Source of the DNA: Rhodothermaeota bacterium MED-G19
Lineage (GTDB): Bacteria > Bacteroidota > Bacteroidia > Cytophagales > MED-G16
Assembly: GCA_002457315.1 (NCBI GenBank)
Contig: NTKI01000012.1
Coordinates: 1-40,505, forward strand
Direction: 5' to 3'
DNA length: 40,505 nt
The notes beneath the pieces are model-generated. The model saw nothing but the letters and a program-made list of their open reading frames with translations. It made no database searches and was not told the origin of the DNA. The translations under genes and the position numbers were made by a program. Below, piece after piece: positions 8,552-18,000 of the stretch. Positions within the stretch are counted from its first letter, which is position 1, and each line of letters opens with the position of its first letter.

Positions 8552-9553
8552 ATGAATAAAAAATATGATTATGTTATAATTGGTCAAGGCTTAGCAGGGT
8601 CAGCTTTAGCCTGGAGACTATATTTTAATAATAAATCATTTATTATTCTAGATTCAGAAGAAAAATTTTCGGCATCAAAAGCCGCTCTGGGAATATATAA
8701 TCCAATAACTGGAAGAAAAAATATAAAAACATGGAATGCAGACATTCTTTTTAAAGAATTAAAAAGTTTTTATATAAAAGTAGAGAAGTTATTAAATAGT
8801 AAAATTTTATATAGGAAAAACATATTTAGACCATTTAACAATAATAGAGATATAAATGACTGGAATATTAGACTTGGTAACGAAAAATATAAAAAATATC
8901 TTAAGGAAATCAACGATAAAGGAATAACTACAAAGGGAAGTGGATACCTTGATGTCAAAAAATATTTACAGGAGACAAAAAAATATTTTAAACGTATGGG
9001 TCGTTATAAAGTACATAAGCTGAATAATAAAGAATTATTGAAAGAAAATAATACTATTAATATTGATGGATATGATTTTAATAAAATAGTCATGTGTATT
9101 GGAATAAATCAAAATAATATAAATTTTTTTTCGAAACTACAACTTATACCTGTAGCTGGAAACAGCATAAAAGCTGAATCAAAATTTTTTAGTGATCATA
9201 TTCTAAATAAAAGAATTTCTGTATTTAATGTTACTAAAAATGAAATATATGCTGGATCTACTTACAATAATGGGAATATTAATAAAGGTATAAGTTCACT
9301 AAAAAATCAAATTAATAAGGTTATTAATAGCAACTTTAAAATTTTAAAATCATATTTTGGTATAAGACCTGCAAGTAAAGACAGAAGACCAATAGTAGGA
9401 AAACATAAAATAATAAATAACCTATTTATAATTAATGGTTTAGGATCTAAAGGGGTAAGTCAATCACCTTATTGTTCAAAACAATTATTTGATTATATTG
9501 AAAATAATAAAAAAATAAACATTGAAATAAACATAGATAGGATCAAAACGTAA
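8552..9553 (+). CDS. FAD-dependent oxidoreductase, DAO family
   Basis: A 333-residue flavoprotein of the D-amino-acid-oxidase fold. The N-terminus has the dinucleotide motif YDYVIIGQGLAGSALAW (G11-x-G13-x2-G16), and the C-terminus has YFGIRPASKDRRPIVG and INGLGSKGVSQSP, the usual FAD-closing segment. GIYNPITGRK near residues 48-57 is typical of a Bacteroidota subgroup annotated only as 'NAD(P)/FAD-dependent oxidoreductase'. Related enzymes oxidise amino or imino groups, including ThiO and the C-terminal half of MnmC; no thi or mnm gene is adjacent, so the substrate is left open. It leads a plus-strand unit, 9 bases before the next gene, and is divergent from the MBL gene across 50 bases. Confidence 0.85.
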   Translation: MNKKYDYVIIGQGLAGSALAWRLYFNNKSFIILDSEEKFSASKAALGIYNPITGRKNIKTWNADILFKELKSFYIKVEKLLNSKILYRKNIFRPFNNNRDINDWNIRLGNEKYKKYLKEINDKGITTKGSGYLDVKKYLQETKKYFKRMGRYKVHKLNNKELLKENNTINIDGYDFNKIVMCIGINQNNINFFSKLQLIPVAGNSIKAESKFFSDHILNKRISVFNVTKNEIYAGSTYNNGNINKGISSLKNQINKVINSNFKILKSYFGIRPASKDRRPIVGKHKIINNLFIINGLGSKGVSQSPYCSKQLFDYIENNKKINIEINIDRIKT

Positions 9554-9562
9554 GTTTTAAAT

Positions 9563-12500
9563 ATGGTAAGATTGTTTTATATACTTTTTATTTTAATATC
9601 TCAATTATCTTTCTCTCAAAGTAGTATCTACAATGAAGTAGGAAAAAATAGAATTCAGTTCAAATCATTTAAGTGGGAGGTATTATTTACGAATAATTTT
9701 GAAATCTACTATAATTCCGATAGCAGAAAAATAGCTGAAACTGCTTCCTCTCATCTGGAATCAAATTTTTCTCAACTTACCACTAACATAGGTCATCAGC
9801 CTTTTCAGAAAACTAAAGTTTTTATTTATAACTCAAATAAGGACCTAGATCAAAGCAACATAGGTATAAACGAGACTAATAGATATCTTAATTCAAATTC
9901 AAATTTTAATAATAGAACAATATTTAAAGTATCATATTCAGATAATTTAAAAAAATTTAAAGAAAAACTAAATTATGAATTCACTAAAGTTCTTATAAAT
10001 GATCTAATGAATGGAAATATGACTTTTGCTAAAAGATTTGGAAAAGTTTCATTTATTAATATTCCAAATTGGTTTTCAGATGGAGCTGCTAGGTATACAG
10101 CATACGGATGGGATATAACAATGGATAATATTATTAGAGATTATTTCCTTACTGAAGATAAAAAAAGTATAAATAAAATAACTGAAAGGGAGTCAGGATT
10201 TATAGGACAGAGTATTTGGAATTATATTTCAATTGTTTATGGTAAAAACACTATATCAAACATAATTAATCTTGCTAAAATTATAAGAAATCCAGAAAGA
10301 GCCATATCCAGCTCTTTAGGAATTAGTTTCGAAAATTTTATAAATGAATGGTCTAAATATTATTTTCAGAGAATATCTTCAAATTTTAATAGAGATGACA
10401 ATGATGTTTTCAGAATTGGTTTTAATAAAAAAAATATTGGAAGAATAATTGATTTAAAATATAATACAAGTAGAGATCAATTAGCTGTAACTACTCTTAA
10501 AAGAAATCTTAAAAAAATTTTAATCTATGATATAAATTCAGAGAAATTAAAAGTTGTAGATAGAATAAAAGATAATACTAATAAAGAGTCTTATTACATA
10601 ACCTGGAAAAATAATGAGGAAATTGCTTATTTAAAATCTATAAAAGGTAAAAATTTTATAATTAGTAATAATACTAATTCAAATAAAAAAGAATATAAAT
10701 CATTAGAAAAGTTTGATAGAGTAAACGGATTTTCATACAATTCCAATGAGAGCTTAATAGCAGTAAGTGGCAGTATTAAAAATCAAAAAGATATTTATCT
10801 TTTAAGTGCAAACAGCTCAAATATGAAAAAAATTACTGATGATATTTATGATGATATTTATCCTTCATTTTTTAAGAATTCTACTTCAATTGCATTCAGC
10901 TCAAACAGGTCTAATTCTAAACTTGATCAAGAAAACTCTTCTTCAGATAAAAATGATTCTTATAATTTATATATACATAATTTAGATACTACTTCTAATG
11001 AATTATTTCAATTAACCAATGAAATGAATGATAATATAAAAATTAAAACTTTGTCTAATAATGATGTGATATATATCAGTGATAAAAAAGGTATTTTTAA
11101 TTTATATAATCATAACATCTATTCTAATTCATTGCAAATCACAGATTTCGATACAAATATTTTAAATTTTGATTATGATGAAAAAGAAAAAAAATTAATA
11201 TTTAATTCTTTATATAATGGAGAGATCATAGTCAGAGAAATTAAAAACTTTAATATAAATCAATCTAAATTTGGGAATCAAACTGCTAGAGTTGACTATA
11301 TACAGATACAAAAATCTTTGGAAAAAAATATAGCTATTAAAAGAAGAGATGAGAAGAAAGAAAATATAAATTTTGAGTCTACAGATAATTTTAATTTTGA
11401 AGATGAAAATTCAATAAAATCTTCTATTTTAAAAAATATTGAAAGAAATAAAAAACCATCAAATAATCTCGGATCAAAATATAGATATTCTTTTGTAAAA
11501 AATAACTTCAACAGTTTTTTAGAAATTGATCCCTTAGAAGGGCTAGGATCTATAATTGAAACTGATTTTATTGAACTCTTTGAGAATCATAAATTATATG
11601 CTAGATCATTCCTTCCTCTATCTAGTCTTAAGAGCACTGATATTTTTACAGAATATAGTTATCTAAAACACAGATTTGATTTTAGGGTTTCTTTTGATAG
11701 AAAAATATTGTATGCTGAAGATTCTGAGAGATATATATATCATAAATATTTATTTAATAGAATCAACTTAAACATTTCATATCCTATCTCTAAATTTTCT
11801 CGTTTTGAAATTTCTCCATTCATTGCAACTCATAAATTTAATGATCTTGATTATAGAATATTTAATAACACTCCTCCACCATTCACTTATTATGAGAAAG
11901 ATAATTTTTATGGATACTTCTTCAATTTCAAATTTGATAATATAAAAAGTGTATCCTCAAACTTAGAAGAAGGAAGCCGAATAAATTTAAGTTTTAAAAA
12001 CTATGTCTCAACAAACAATAAAGATAAAAGTTTTAAAAACTTGACTTTTAATGTCTCTCATCATCAAAGAATATCAGAAAATTTATTTTTTGCTTCAAAA
12101 ATATTTTATGGAAATTCATTTGGGAATAATCCATTTAAATATTTTTTAGGGGGTGTTAAAAACTCTTTATCTAATACCTCAGAAGACAAGGGGATTAATG
12201 ACCCATTAAGAGTTGTTAATGGAAACAATAATAATAATTTTATTTTTGGAGAATATATTAACCTAAGAGGTTATAACTTTAATAAATTTGACGGACACAA
12301 AGTCTTAACATTAAATTCTGAATTGAGAATACCGCTCTTAAAATTTATATCTGGTAAAAGTTTGTCTAGCAGTTTTTTAAATAGTTTACAACTTGTTGGC
12401 TTTTTTGATCTGGGATCATCTTGGAATGTAAATTCACCATTTAGCAAAAATAATGATGTAAATACATGGATAATTAAAGAACCGGGTTCAGTTTTTCAAG

Positions 12501-12661
12501 CAGAAATAGAAAACTCTAAAAACCCTTGGCTTGCAAGTTATGGGTTTGGATTAAGGTCATTCATCACTGACTATTATATTAAACTAGATATTGCAAAGCC
12601 AATTGAAGATTATCAAATTGGTAATACAAAATATCATATCTCATTCGGTTATAGTTTTTAA
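9563..12661 (+). CDS. MA-like / TolB-type propeller / Omp85-like barrel protein
   Basis: A 1032-residue envelope protein with three visible parts. A signal peptide (about 1-19, SFSQ) leads into a peptidase-MA-like region (about 35-270). Where such proteins carry HExxH this one reads YEFTK (138-142), and the downstream WFSDGAARY (near 170-178) matches a WFxEGxAxY helix with Asp for Glu, so zinc proteolysis is doubtful. Residues 285-620 hold TolB/WD40-like propeller repeats such as DIYPSFFKNSTSIAFSSNRS. The C-terminal 370 residues look like an outer-membrane barrel with NLRGYNFNKFDG, LNSELRIPLL and FFDLGSSWN, as in the Omp85/BamA superfamily, and end in an aromatic residue. It is often annotated 'translocation protein TolB' but is not E. 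coli TolB. Function unknown; a surface or outer-membrane role is inferred. Confidence 0.75.
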   Translation: MVRLFYILFILISQLSFSQSSIYNEVGKNRIQFKSFKWEVLFTNNFEIYYNSDSRKIAETASSHLESNFSQLTTNIGHQPFQKTKVFIYNSNKDLDQSNIGINETNRYLNSNSNFNNRTIFKVSYSDNLKKFKEKLNYEFTKVLINDLMNGNMTFAKRFGKVSFINIPNWFSDGAARYTAYGWDITMDNIIRDYFLTEDKKSINKITERESGFIGQSIWNYISIVYGKNTISNIINLAKIIRNPERAISSSLGISFENFINEWSKYYFQRISSNFNRDDNDVFRIGFNKKNIGRIIDLKYNTSRDQLAVTTLKRNLKKILIYDINSEKLKVVDRIKDNTNKESYYITWKNNEEIAYLKSIKGKNFIISNNTNSNKKEYKSLEKFDRVNGFSYNSNESLIAVSGSIKNQKDIYLLSANSSNMKKITDDIYDDIYPSFFKNSTSIAFSSNRSNSKLDQENSSSDKNDSYNLYIHNLDTTSNELFQLTNEMNDNIKIKTLSNNDVIYISDKKGIFNLYNHNIYSNSLQITDFDTNILNFDYDEKEKKLIFNSLYNGEIIVREIKNFNINQSKFGNQTARVDYIQIQKSLEKNIAIKRRDEKKENINFESTDNFNFEDENSIKSSILKNIERNKKPSNNLGSKYRYSFVKNNFNSFLEIDPLEGLGSIIETDFIELFENHKLYARSFLPLSSLKSTDIFTEYSYLKHRFDFRVSFDRKILYAEDSERYIYHKYLFNRINLNISYPISKFSRFEISPFIATHKFNDLDYRIFNNTPPPFTYYEKDNFYGYFFNFKFDNIKSVSSNLEEGSRINLSFKNYVSTNNKDKSFKNLTFNVSHHQRISENLFFASKIFYGNSFGNNPFKYFLGGVKNSLSNTSEDKGINDPLRVVNGNNNNNFIFGEYINLRGYNFNKFDGHKVLTLNSELRIPLLKFISGKSLSSSFLNSLQLVGFFDLGSSWNVNSPFSKNNDVNTWIIKEPGSVFQAEIENSKNPWLASYGFGLRSFITDYYIKLDIAKPIEDYQIGNTKYHISFGYSF

Positions 12662-12665
12662 TTTT

Positions 12666-13532
12666 ATGATAAAATCAATGACAGGTTATGGCTATACTTC
12701 TATTTCAAAAAAGGCATATTCGATAGAAGTAGAAGTTAAATCCTTAAACTCAAAATATTTTGATCTAAACTATAGATGTACAGAAGATCTTGGGAAAGTA
12801 GAAAATGAAATCAGAAATCTTTCAAAGAAAATATTAGAAAGAGGAAAAGTTGATATAAATATTAACATTAATATTATATCTAATCAAAATGATAAAATTT
12901 TTAACAAAAAAAAATTTAATAGACTATACTCTGAAATAAAAAATCTTTCACAGAAGTCTATAAAAGTAGATGATAAAATTATTTTTGAAAATGTCTTAAA
13001 AAATATTGATTTATTTACTTCAGAGAAAAAAATTAATATTTCTGATAAAATATTAATTAGTCAAATAAAAAAAAGTCTTAATGTATGTTTATTATCTAGA
13101 AAAGAAGAAGGTAAATCTATATATAAGGATATAAATAAATTTTCTAAACTAATTAGTAATGAATTAATAAAAATTCAGAATATTGATAGTAAAAGAAAAC
13201 AAAAGAAAAAAAATTCTTTGAGAAGTAAAATTGCTGATATAAATAATATAAAGTTTGATAAAAACAGATTAGAGCAAGAGGTTTTCTATTATTTAGAGAA
13301 GATAGATATAAATGAAGAATTGATTCGTTTAAAAAACCATATCCAACTTCTTAATAAGACTATTAATAGTCAAAAGTCTGTTGGCAAGAAATTAAATTTT
13401 ATTAGTCAAGAAATTGGTAGGGAAATCAATACGATAGGTTCAAAATGCTCTGATTTTAAAATTCAAAAATCAGTAATTAGCATGAAAGAATATCTAGAAA
13501 AAATAAAAGAGAATAACTATAACGTTTTTTAG
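12666..13532 (+). CDS. YicC/YloC family endoribonuclease
   Basis: A 288-residue YicC-family protein. The N-terminus MIKSMTGYGYTS and VEVKSLNSKYFD match the conserved YicC_N segment, and the C-terminal DUF1732 helix region reads VGKKLNFISQEIGREINTIG. YicC proteins are RNA-binding endoribonucleases studied in E. coli and Bacillus (YloC). The ATG at 12666 is chosen because nearly all homologues begin with MIxSMTGYG; the longer open frame would overlap the previous gene for no reason. In many Flavobacteriia yicC is followed by gmk, which is absent here. The gene follows the large barrel gene after 4 bases and meets tonB tail to tail. Confidence 0.92.
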   Translation: MIKSMTGYGYTSISKKAYSIEVEVKSLNSKYFDLNYRCTEDLGKVENEIRNLSKKILERGKVDINININIISNQNDKIFNKKKFNRLYSEIKNLSQKSIKVDDKIIFENVLKNIDLFTSEKKINISDKILISQIKKSLNVCLLSRKEEGKSIYKDINKFSKLISNELIKIQNIDSKRKQKKKNSLRSKIADINNIKFDKNRLEQEVFYYLEKIDINEELIRLKNHIQLLNKTINSQKSVGKKLNFISQEIGREINTIGSKCSDFKIQKSVISMKEYLEKIKENNYNVF

Positions 13533-13545
13533 GTTTCTAACCTAA
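13529..13545. terminator. Hairpin spanning the yicC and tonB stops
   Basis: Bases 13529-13535 and 13539-13545 form a perfect 7-bp stem with a 3-base loop, containing both the yicC stop (13530-13532) and the tonB stop (13537-13539). There are only a few U residues on the plus-strand side and none on the minus-strand side, so intrinsic termination is uncertain. It may instead protect the 3' ends of two convergent transcripts. Confidence 0.35.
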
Positions 13546-14211
13546 TTTAAATGTGATAGGCAATATCATCCTAACCTTAACTGGTCTTCCCCTTTGTTTA
13601 CCTGGAGACCATTTCTTTGCTTTTGCAATCACTCTCACTGCTTCTTCATCACAGCCTGCTCCAATACCCTTAATTGCTTGAACATTTGTTAAAGTACCAT
13701 CTTTATCTACAACGAATTGGACAAAAACTTTCCCTTCTATTCCCATTCTTCTTGCCTGAGCTGGATATCTTAAATTAGTAGCGACGTATTTGTAAAAAGC
13801 ACCCATTCCACCGGGAGGTGTTGGTTGATCTTCAACAATAGTAAATATTTCATCAACTTCTTCTTCCTCAGGAGCTTCCTCAAAAACAATTTCTTCAATA
13901 ACTGTTTCTTCAGTTATTTCTACATCAATTACTATTTCTATCTCTTCCTCTATTTCTTCTTCATCAGGAACTTCAATAATTTCTGGCTGCTGTATAACAG
14001 GTGGTGGTGGTGGTGGTTGTTCAGTAGGTGGAATCTCCATTAGATCTTCAAAATCATCTTCAATAGAACCTAAATCCATTCCAGCTCCACGATCATAAAA
14101 CTTCCATTCAAATGCTGTTATAACAAGTAAAAGGCTAACACAAAGCCCTATGTTGAGAAATAATCCGCTTCTTTTCTCAAGGTCAGCATTAGGGTTTTTC
14201 TTAATTTCCAT
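13537..14211 (-). CDS. tonB: TonB family energy transducer
   Basis: A 224-residue TonB protein that passes proton-motive energy from ExbBD to TonB-dependent outer-membrane receptors. One N-terminal transmembrane helix (about 15-35) follows a basic cytoplasmic start. A periplasmic linker begins with a run of prolines (about 62-72) and then becomes very acidic (about 78-130, dense in Glu, Ile and Val). The C-terminal TonB domain (about 137-224) has YPAQARRMGIEGKVFVQFVV, GCDEEAVRVI and WSPGKQRGRPVKVRM. No exbB or exbD lies in the window. It ends the sprA unit, 17 bases after vanZ, an order I recall from Flavobacteriia. The acidic rather than Lys/Pro-rich linker is common in this phylum. Confidence 0.94.
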   Translation of the reverse strand: MEIKKNPNADLEKRSGLFLNIGLCVSLLLVITAFEWKFYDRGAGMDLGSIEDDFEDLMEIPPTEQPPPPPPVIQQPEIIEVPDEEEIEEEIEIVIDVEITEETVIEEIVFEEAPEEEEVDEIFTIVEDQPTPPGGMGAFYKYVATNLRYPAQARRMGIEGKVFVQFVVDKDGTLTNVQAIKGIGAGCDEEAVRVIAKAKKWSPGKQRGRPVKVRMILPITFKLG

Positions 14212-14228
14212 ATTTCAAGTTAATTAAA

Positions 14229-14609
14229 TTATATTTTACTTTCTAAAAATAATACAAAAAATGCTCCAGATAATAAACCTATTATATTACTTGTAAGATC
14301 AAGTATTTCAAAGGATCTATACGGTATATAAATCTGAATGAATTCCACAGAAAAACAAAAAATCAATAAATAAAAAATAATTTTAGTCATCAATTTTTTT
14401 GAATTTAAGTTTCTAGAGATATATGTTTTAGTAATGAATGTTGATTGAATAAAAAATAAAGAAAAATGAACAAGTTTATCAAAATATGGAAACTCAATAA
14501 TATCATTAGAATTACTCTTATAAAATATAGTAAGATATATGATAAGTAAAAACCATATAAATGAACACAAAAAATAAAAATAAAATTTTCTATTTTGTGA
14601 GAGAATCAT
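14229..14609 (-). CDS. VanZ-like membrane protein
   Basis: A 126-residue protein with four predicted transmembrane segments (about 9-28, 43-58, 72-90, 102-122). [14 protein letters not shown] and [22 protein letters not shown] match the VanZ-like pattern 'DKxxHF..Y....' and 'E..Q...P.R......D...N..G'. The name comes from a teicoplanin-resistance protein, but in Bacteroidota the family is a common housekeeping neighbour of gcvH with no shown resistance role. The start lies 20 bases inside the gcvH 3' end in another frame, implying translational coupling. Function unknown. Confidence 0.85.
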   Translation of the reverse strand: MILSQNRKFYFYFLCSFIWFLLIIYLTIFYKSNSNDIIEFPYFDKLVHFSLFFIQSTFITKTYISRNLNSKKLMTKIIFYLLIFCFSVEFIQIYIPYRSFEILDLTSNIIGLLSGAFFVLFLESKI

Positions 14610-14964
14610 AGGCTTCTAAGTCTAGTAAATCATCAAGTTGAGAAATATTATCGCATTTAATTTTAACCATCCATCCATCACCATAAGGATCGTTGTTAAC
14701 AAGTTCAGGTTCAGATTCTAGCTTCTCATTAATCTCGATTATCTCACCAGAGATCGGCATAAATAAATCTGATACTGTTTTAACTGCTTCAACCGTACCG
14801 AAGACTTCACCCATTTCAATATTATCATTTAGAGTCTCTATTTCTACATAAACAATATCTCCTAACTCTCCTTGAGCAAAATCTGTTATACCTACATAAG
14901 CTATATCATCTTCGAGTTTTACCCATTCGTGATCATTAGTATATTTAAGATCTTTTAAATTCAT
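14590..14964 (-). CDS. gcvH: Glycine cleavage system H protein
   Basis: GcvH is the lipoyl carrier of the glycine cleavage system: it takes the aminomethyl group from GcvP and passes it to GcvT and the Lpd dehydrogenase. At 124 residues it has the normal length. The sequence reads [28 protein letters not shown], and [13 protein letters not shown] with the lipoyl lysine at K62, then the second half [10 protein letters not shown] and [11 protein letters not shown]. gcvP and gcvT are not in the window. It lies 47 bases after the sprA 5' side of the unit and overlaps the VanZ-like gene, as in other Flavobacteriia. Confidence 0.97.
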   Translation of the reverse strand: MNLKDLKYTNDHEWVKLEDDIAYVGITDFAQGELGDIVYVEIETLNDNIEMGEVFGTVEAVKTVSDLFMPISGEIIEINEKLESEPELVNNDPYGDGWMVKIKCDNISQLDDLLDLEAYDSLTK

Positions 14965-15011
14965 TTGACGAATATAATAAATGATTTTATTTAATCTTAA
15001 AAAAATAAATT

Positions 15012-18000
15012 TTATTGATTTAGACTTAATCTAAGTCTAGCTCCAAATGATGAAGAGTACCTAGGGAAAGAGTTTGAAACAAGAGGTTTGTTAACTACTC
15101 TATCATAATAAACAATTAAATTAACTCTATTATTTACAGTGTAATTAATATTTGGTCTTAATTGAAAATTATAATTCCCATTAGTCAAAACACTTTCTTT
15201 ATCTATCTTCCTTTGAATAGTTTTTGTATTTCTAATAATAAAATTTAATCTAAATTCAATTTCATTATCAAGAATAATGGTATTACCCAAATATTTAAAT
15301 GGGAGTTTTAATTTTTCTTTCGTATAACCAAAATCTAAAGAAAAATCAGAATTTATCATTTCTGATACTTGTGAGTTGGATAGATTTAACATTATGTTCC
15401 TATCTTTTTTATAATCTAATCTGGCGTTTAAGTTGTTTTTTGTTCTAACATTTATTCCAATTAATGGAGAAAATCTTTCAGTGATTCTGACTTGATTAAT
15501 TATGTAAAATGGTATTAATCCATTCTCTGTCTGTTCGGATGCTAATGGGTAATTCATTATTGAATTATTAAAATCAAGATTATCTATATAAAGAAGAGAA
15601 TTTGAGAACTCACCAATTGAGTAGATACTCTGATAAGCATGTGAGATGGTAATATTAGTGAATATTTCACTTAAAGTTTTTATTTTGCTTAATCCTGAGA
15701 AATCAACTCTCCAATTAGGTATAGGAATTTTTGGAAATGGTTTTAGTGAAAATGCACTTGGATCAGAATCAGAATATGCAGATATAAAAGCTGGGATTAA
15801 TACATCCTGAGAATTTAATCCATACTCACCTTGTGTATTTAAATTATTTAATCTATCTCTTATTATCTCTCTATTTTCAACAAATTGAGAGAAAGTTGGA
15901 GAGTTATTTAGTGCATCATCCTTAATAAATGATGTTTTTATAGCAAGAAATGATAACGAAAAATTTCCTCCCCTAGTAGGGGTCAAAGAGACATAAGAAT
16001 CTTTCTGTGAGTCAAATCTAAAAGTCTCTTGAAAGTTTTCTGATATAATTCTCTTAGCATCTAATTGAATTCTAAAAGAACTTAAAGGTTGGATACTACT
16101 CCTAAATTGAAAATTCTTGCTTCTAGACTGAATGAAAGGTGAATTTAGATAATCATTTTTAACAAGCCATCCTCTTTCTGCTGCTATATTTCTTATATGT
16201 GAATCTTGAGAACCTAAAATAAAATTCCACCCTGGTGACTTTGAAAAATTATTCAAACCAAAAGCGCCTGGAGAATCAACTAAGCCTGCCATTCCTGTTC
16301 TCTCAGAAACATTATAAGTTACATTAATTGATCTAAGAGACATAATCAACTTCATAATACCATCAAAAGTTTTAGACTGAAAAATTGATTTAACTGAATC
16401 TCTTTCCTGATACTTTTTATTGAAATTTTTTAGAATAGGTATCTTATCATAAAATTTTGATATATCTAATTTTGAATTTAAAGAATACTCTCTATTATTC
16501 TCAATAATATTTCCAAGGGTATCTGACTGTTGATAAGATCCTGCTGACCACAGATATCTAGAAGAGTATTTAGCATTTGAGCTAACCCAATCAAGGAATG
16601 GAAGTTTATTAATTGGCAACTTATAGTTTACCGTAATGTTTTGATTGAAATTATTTGTTCTACCTAATCTCTTTAAATTATAGTACATACTATCTAACTT
16701 CTCTTGAGTATCTAACTCACCCTCTGGCTCATCAACCACTGAATTATTTATAACATTAATGTCAACATTCATACTATTGAAAATATTCCACCTTAATCCG
16801 TATGATTTGTTAATTGAAAAATATTTTTCATAAATAGCATCAACTCCCTCAATACTTAAGTCTGAATTTCTATATTGGGTTTTATTAAACCTTCTATTTA
16901 AATCACCTCTAATATTTATATTAGATGGCAATGGATTAATATTAAAGTCTTTAATTAATTTAAATATTTTTGAATCGAAAATTTTTAAATTTTTAAACGG
17001 TTCTAAACTTCTACTTTTCGGCGAAAAATTATATGAAATATTCCCCCGATGTTCTTTAGACTGTATAGATTGAGTAGTAACATTTGAACTATTTCTCTCA
17101 CTATAAGAAAATCCTGTTGAAAAATTTTCAATATCCCATAAATCAACTCTTGAGTCAGGGTTTGTTCTATCTTTTCTTATATTATTTAAACTTATTGATT
17201 TTGATTCTATTCTCTCCTCGGTCATATTTTTATATTCTTGTTGTTGCTCCTTTGTGTCAAATGATTTTAGAGAAGCAGATAGTGGAATATCTTTGTCTAA
17301 AGGATCGTATTTTGGTGTAATTATAGAATTTGAAGTTGATATATATAAAGGAAGTTTAACTCCAGAATTTGATGGCAATAATTTATCTAAATTAAGATTA
17401 GCTGATGCATCATACTGCAATTTTTCCTCTCTAGATCTTTCAGATATCTTTTGTTGAATTGAGCCAAATCCAACTGAAGTATATCTAAGAGAAGATGAAA
17501 CAGTCCCTATATCTGATAATTTAACATTTAGGCTTGCATTTGCTGCCCAGCCTTTTGTCTTGTCAAAATCTGTTAATCTCAATTCATTAAACCACAAGCA
17601 AGCTGATTTTGAAGCTCTATCTTCGGATAAAGGATTTTTAACACCTATCATAAAGTTTAATATAGATCCTAGAGATGGCCTACCTTTTATTTTAATCTTA
17701 TATTTTCCATTATTAGAGAGTTTTGTATATGGAATATTTATATCAATTTTTTCTCTATTTCTCTCTGACTTTAAAGAAAGCAATTCATCAATAGAAAAAT
17801 TAATTTCATTTTCTTGAGGCCATACTAATCGTGATAAGTTAGAACTAGACTGATTTAATAACTCAGGCCTTGTTATTTTTAAAGGAAGTTCTATCTCATA
17901 GTAATTATTTTCATAATCTGAGCCAAATCTAAGGAAAGCATTAATCTCATTATCACTTAAAATTTCACCATTTTTTGGTTCAGCGTGAATAAACATTTTA

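Noticed and set aside
12226-12240. Short AAT repeat inside the barrel gene
   Set aside because: It encodes a few Asn residues and is expected in an AT-rich gene; not a real repeat element.
13825-14043. An open frame opposite the tonB linker coding for runs of Trp, Phe and Asn
   Set aside because: It is the antisense reading of the low-complexity Glu/Pro linker of TonB. The composition is not protein-like and there is no family resemblance.
14229-14609. Glycopeptide resistance from the VanZ-like gene
   Set aside because: VanZ-like proteins are common beside gcvH in Bacteroidota, and no vanA/H/X-type gene is near; a resistance role is unsupported.
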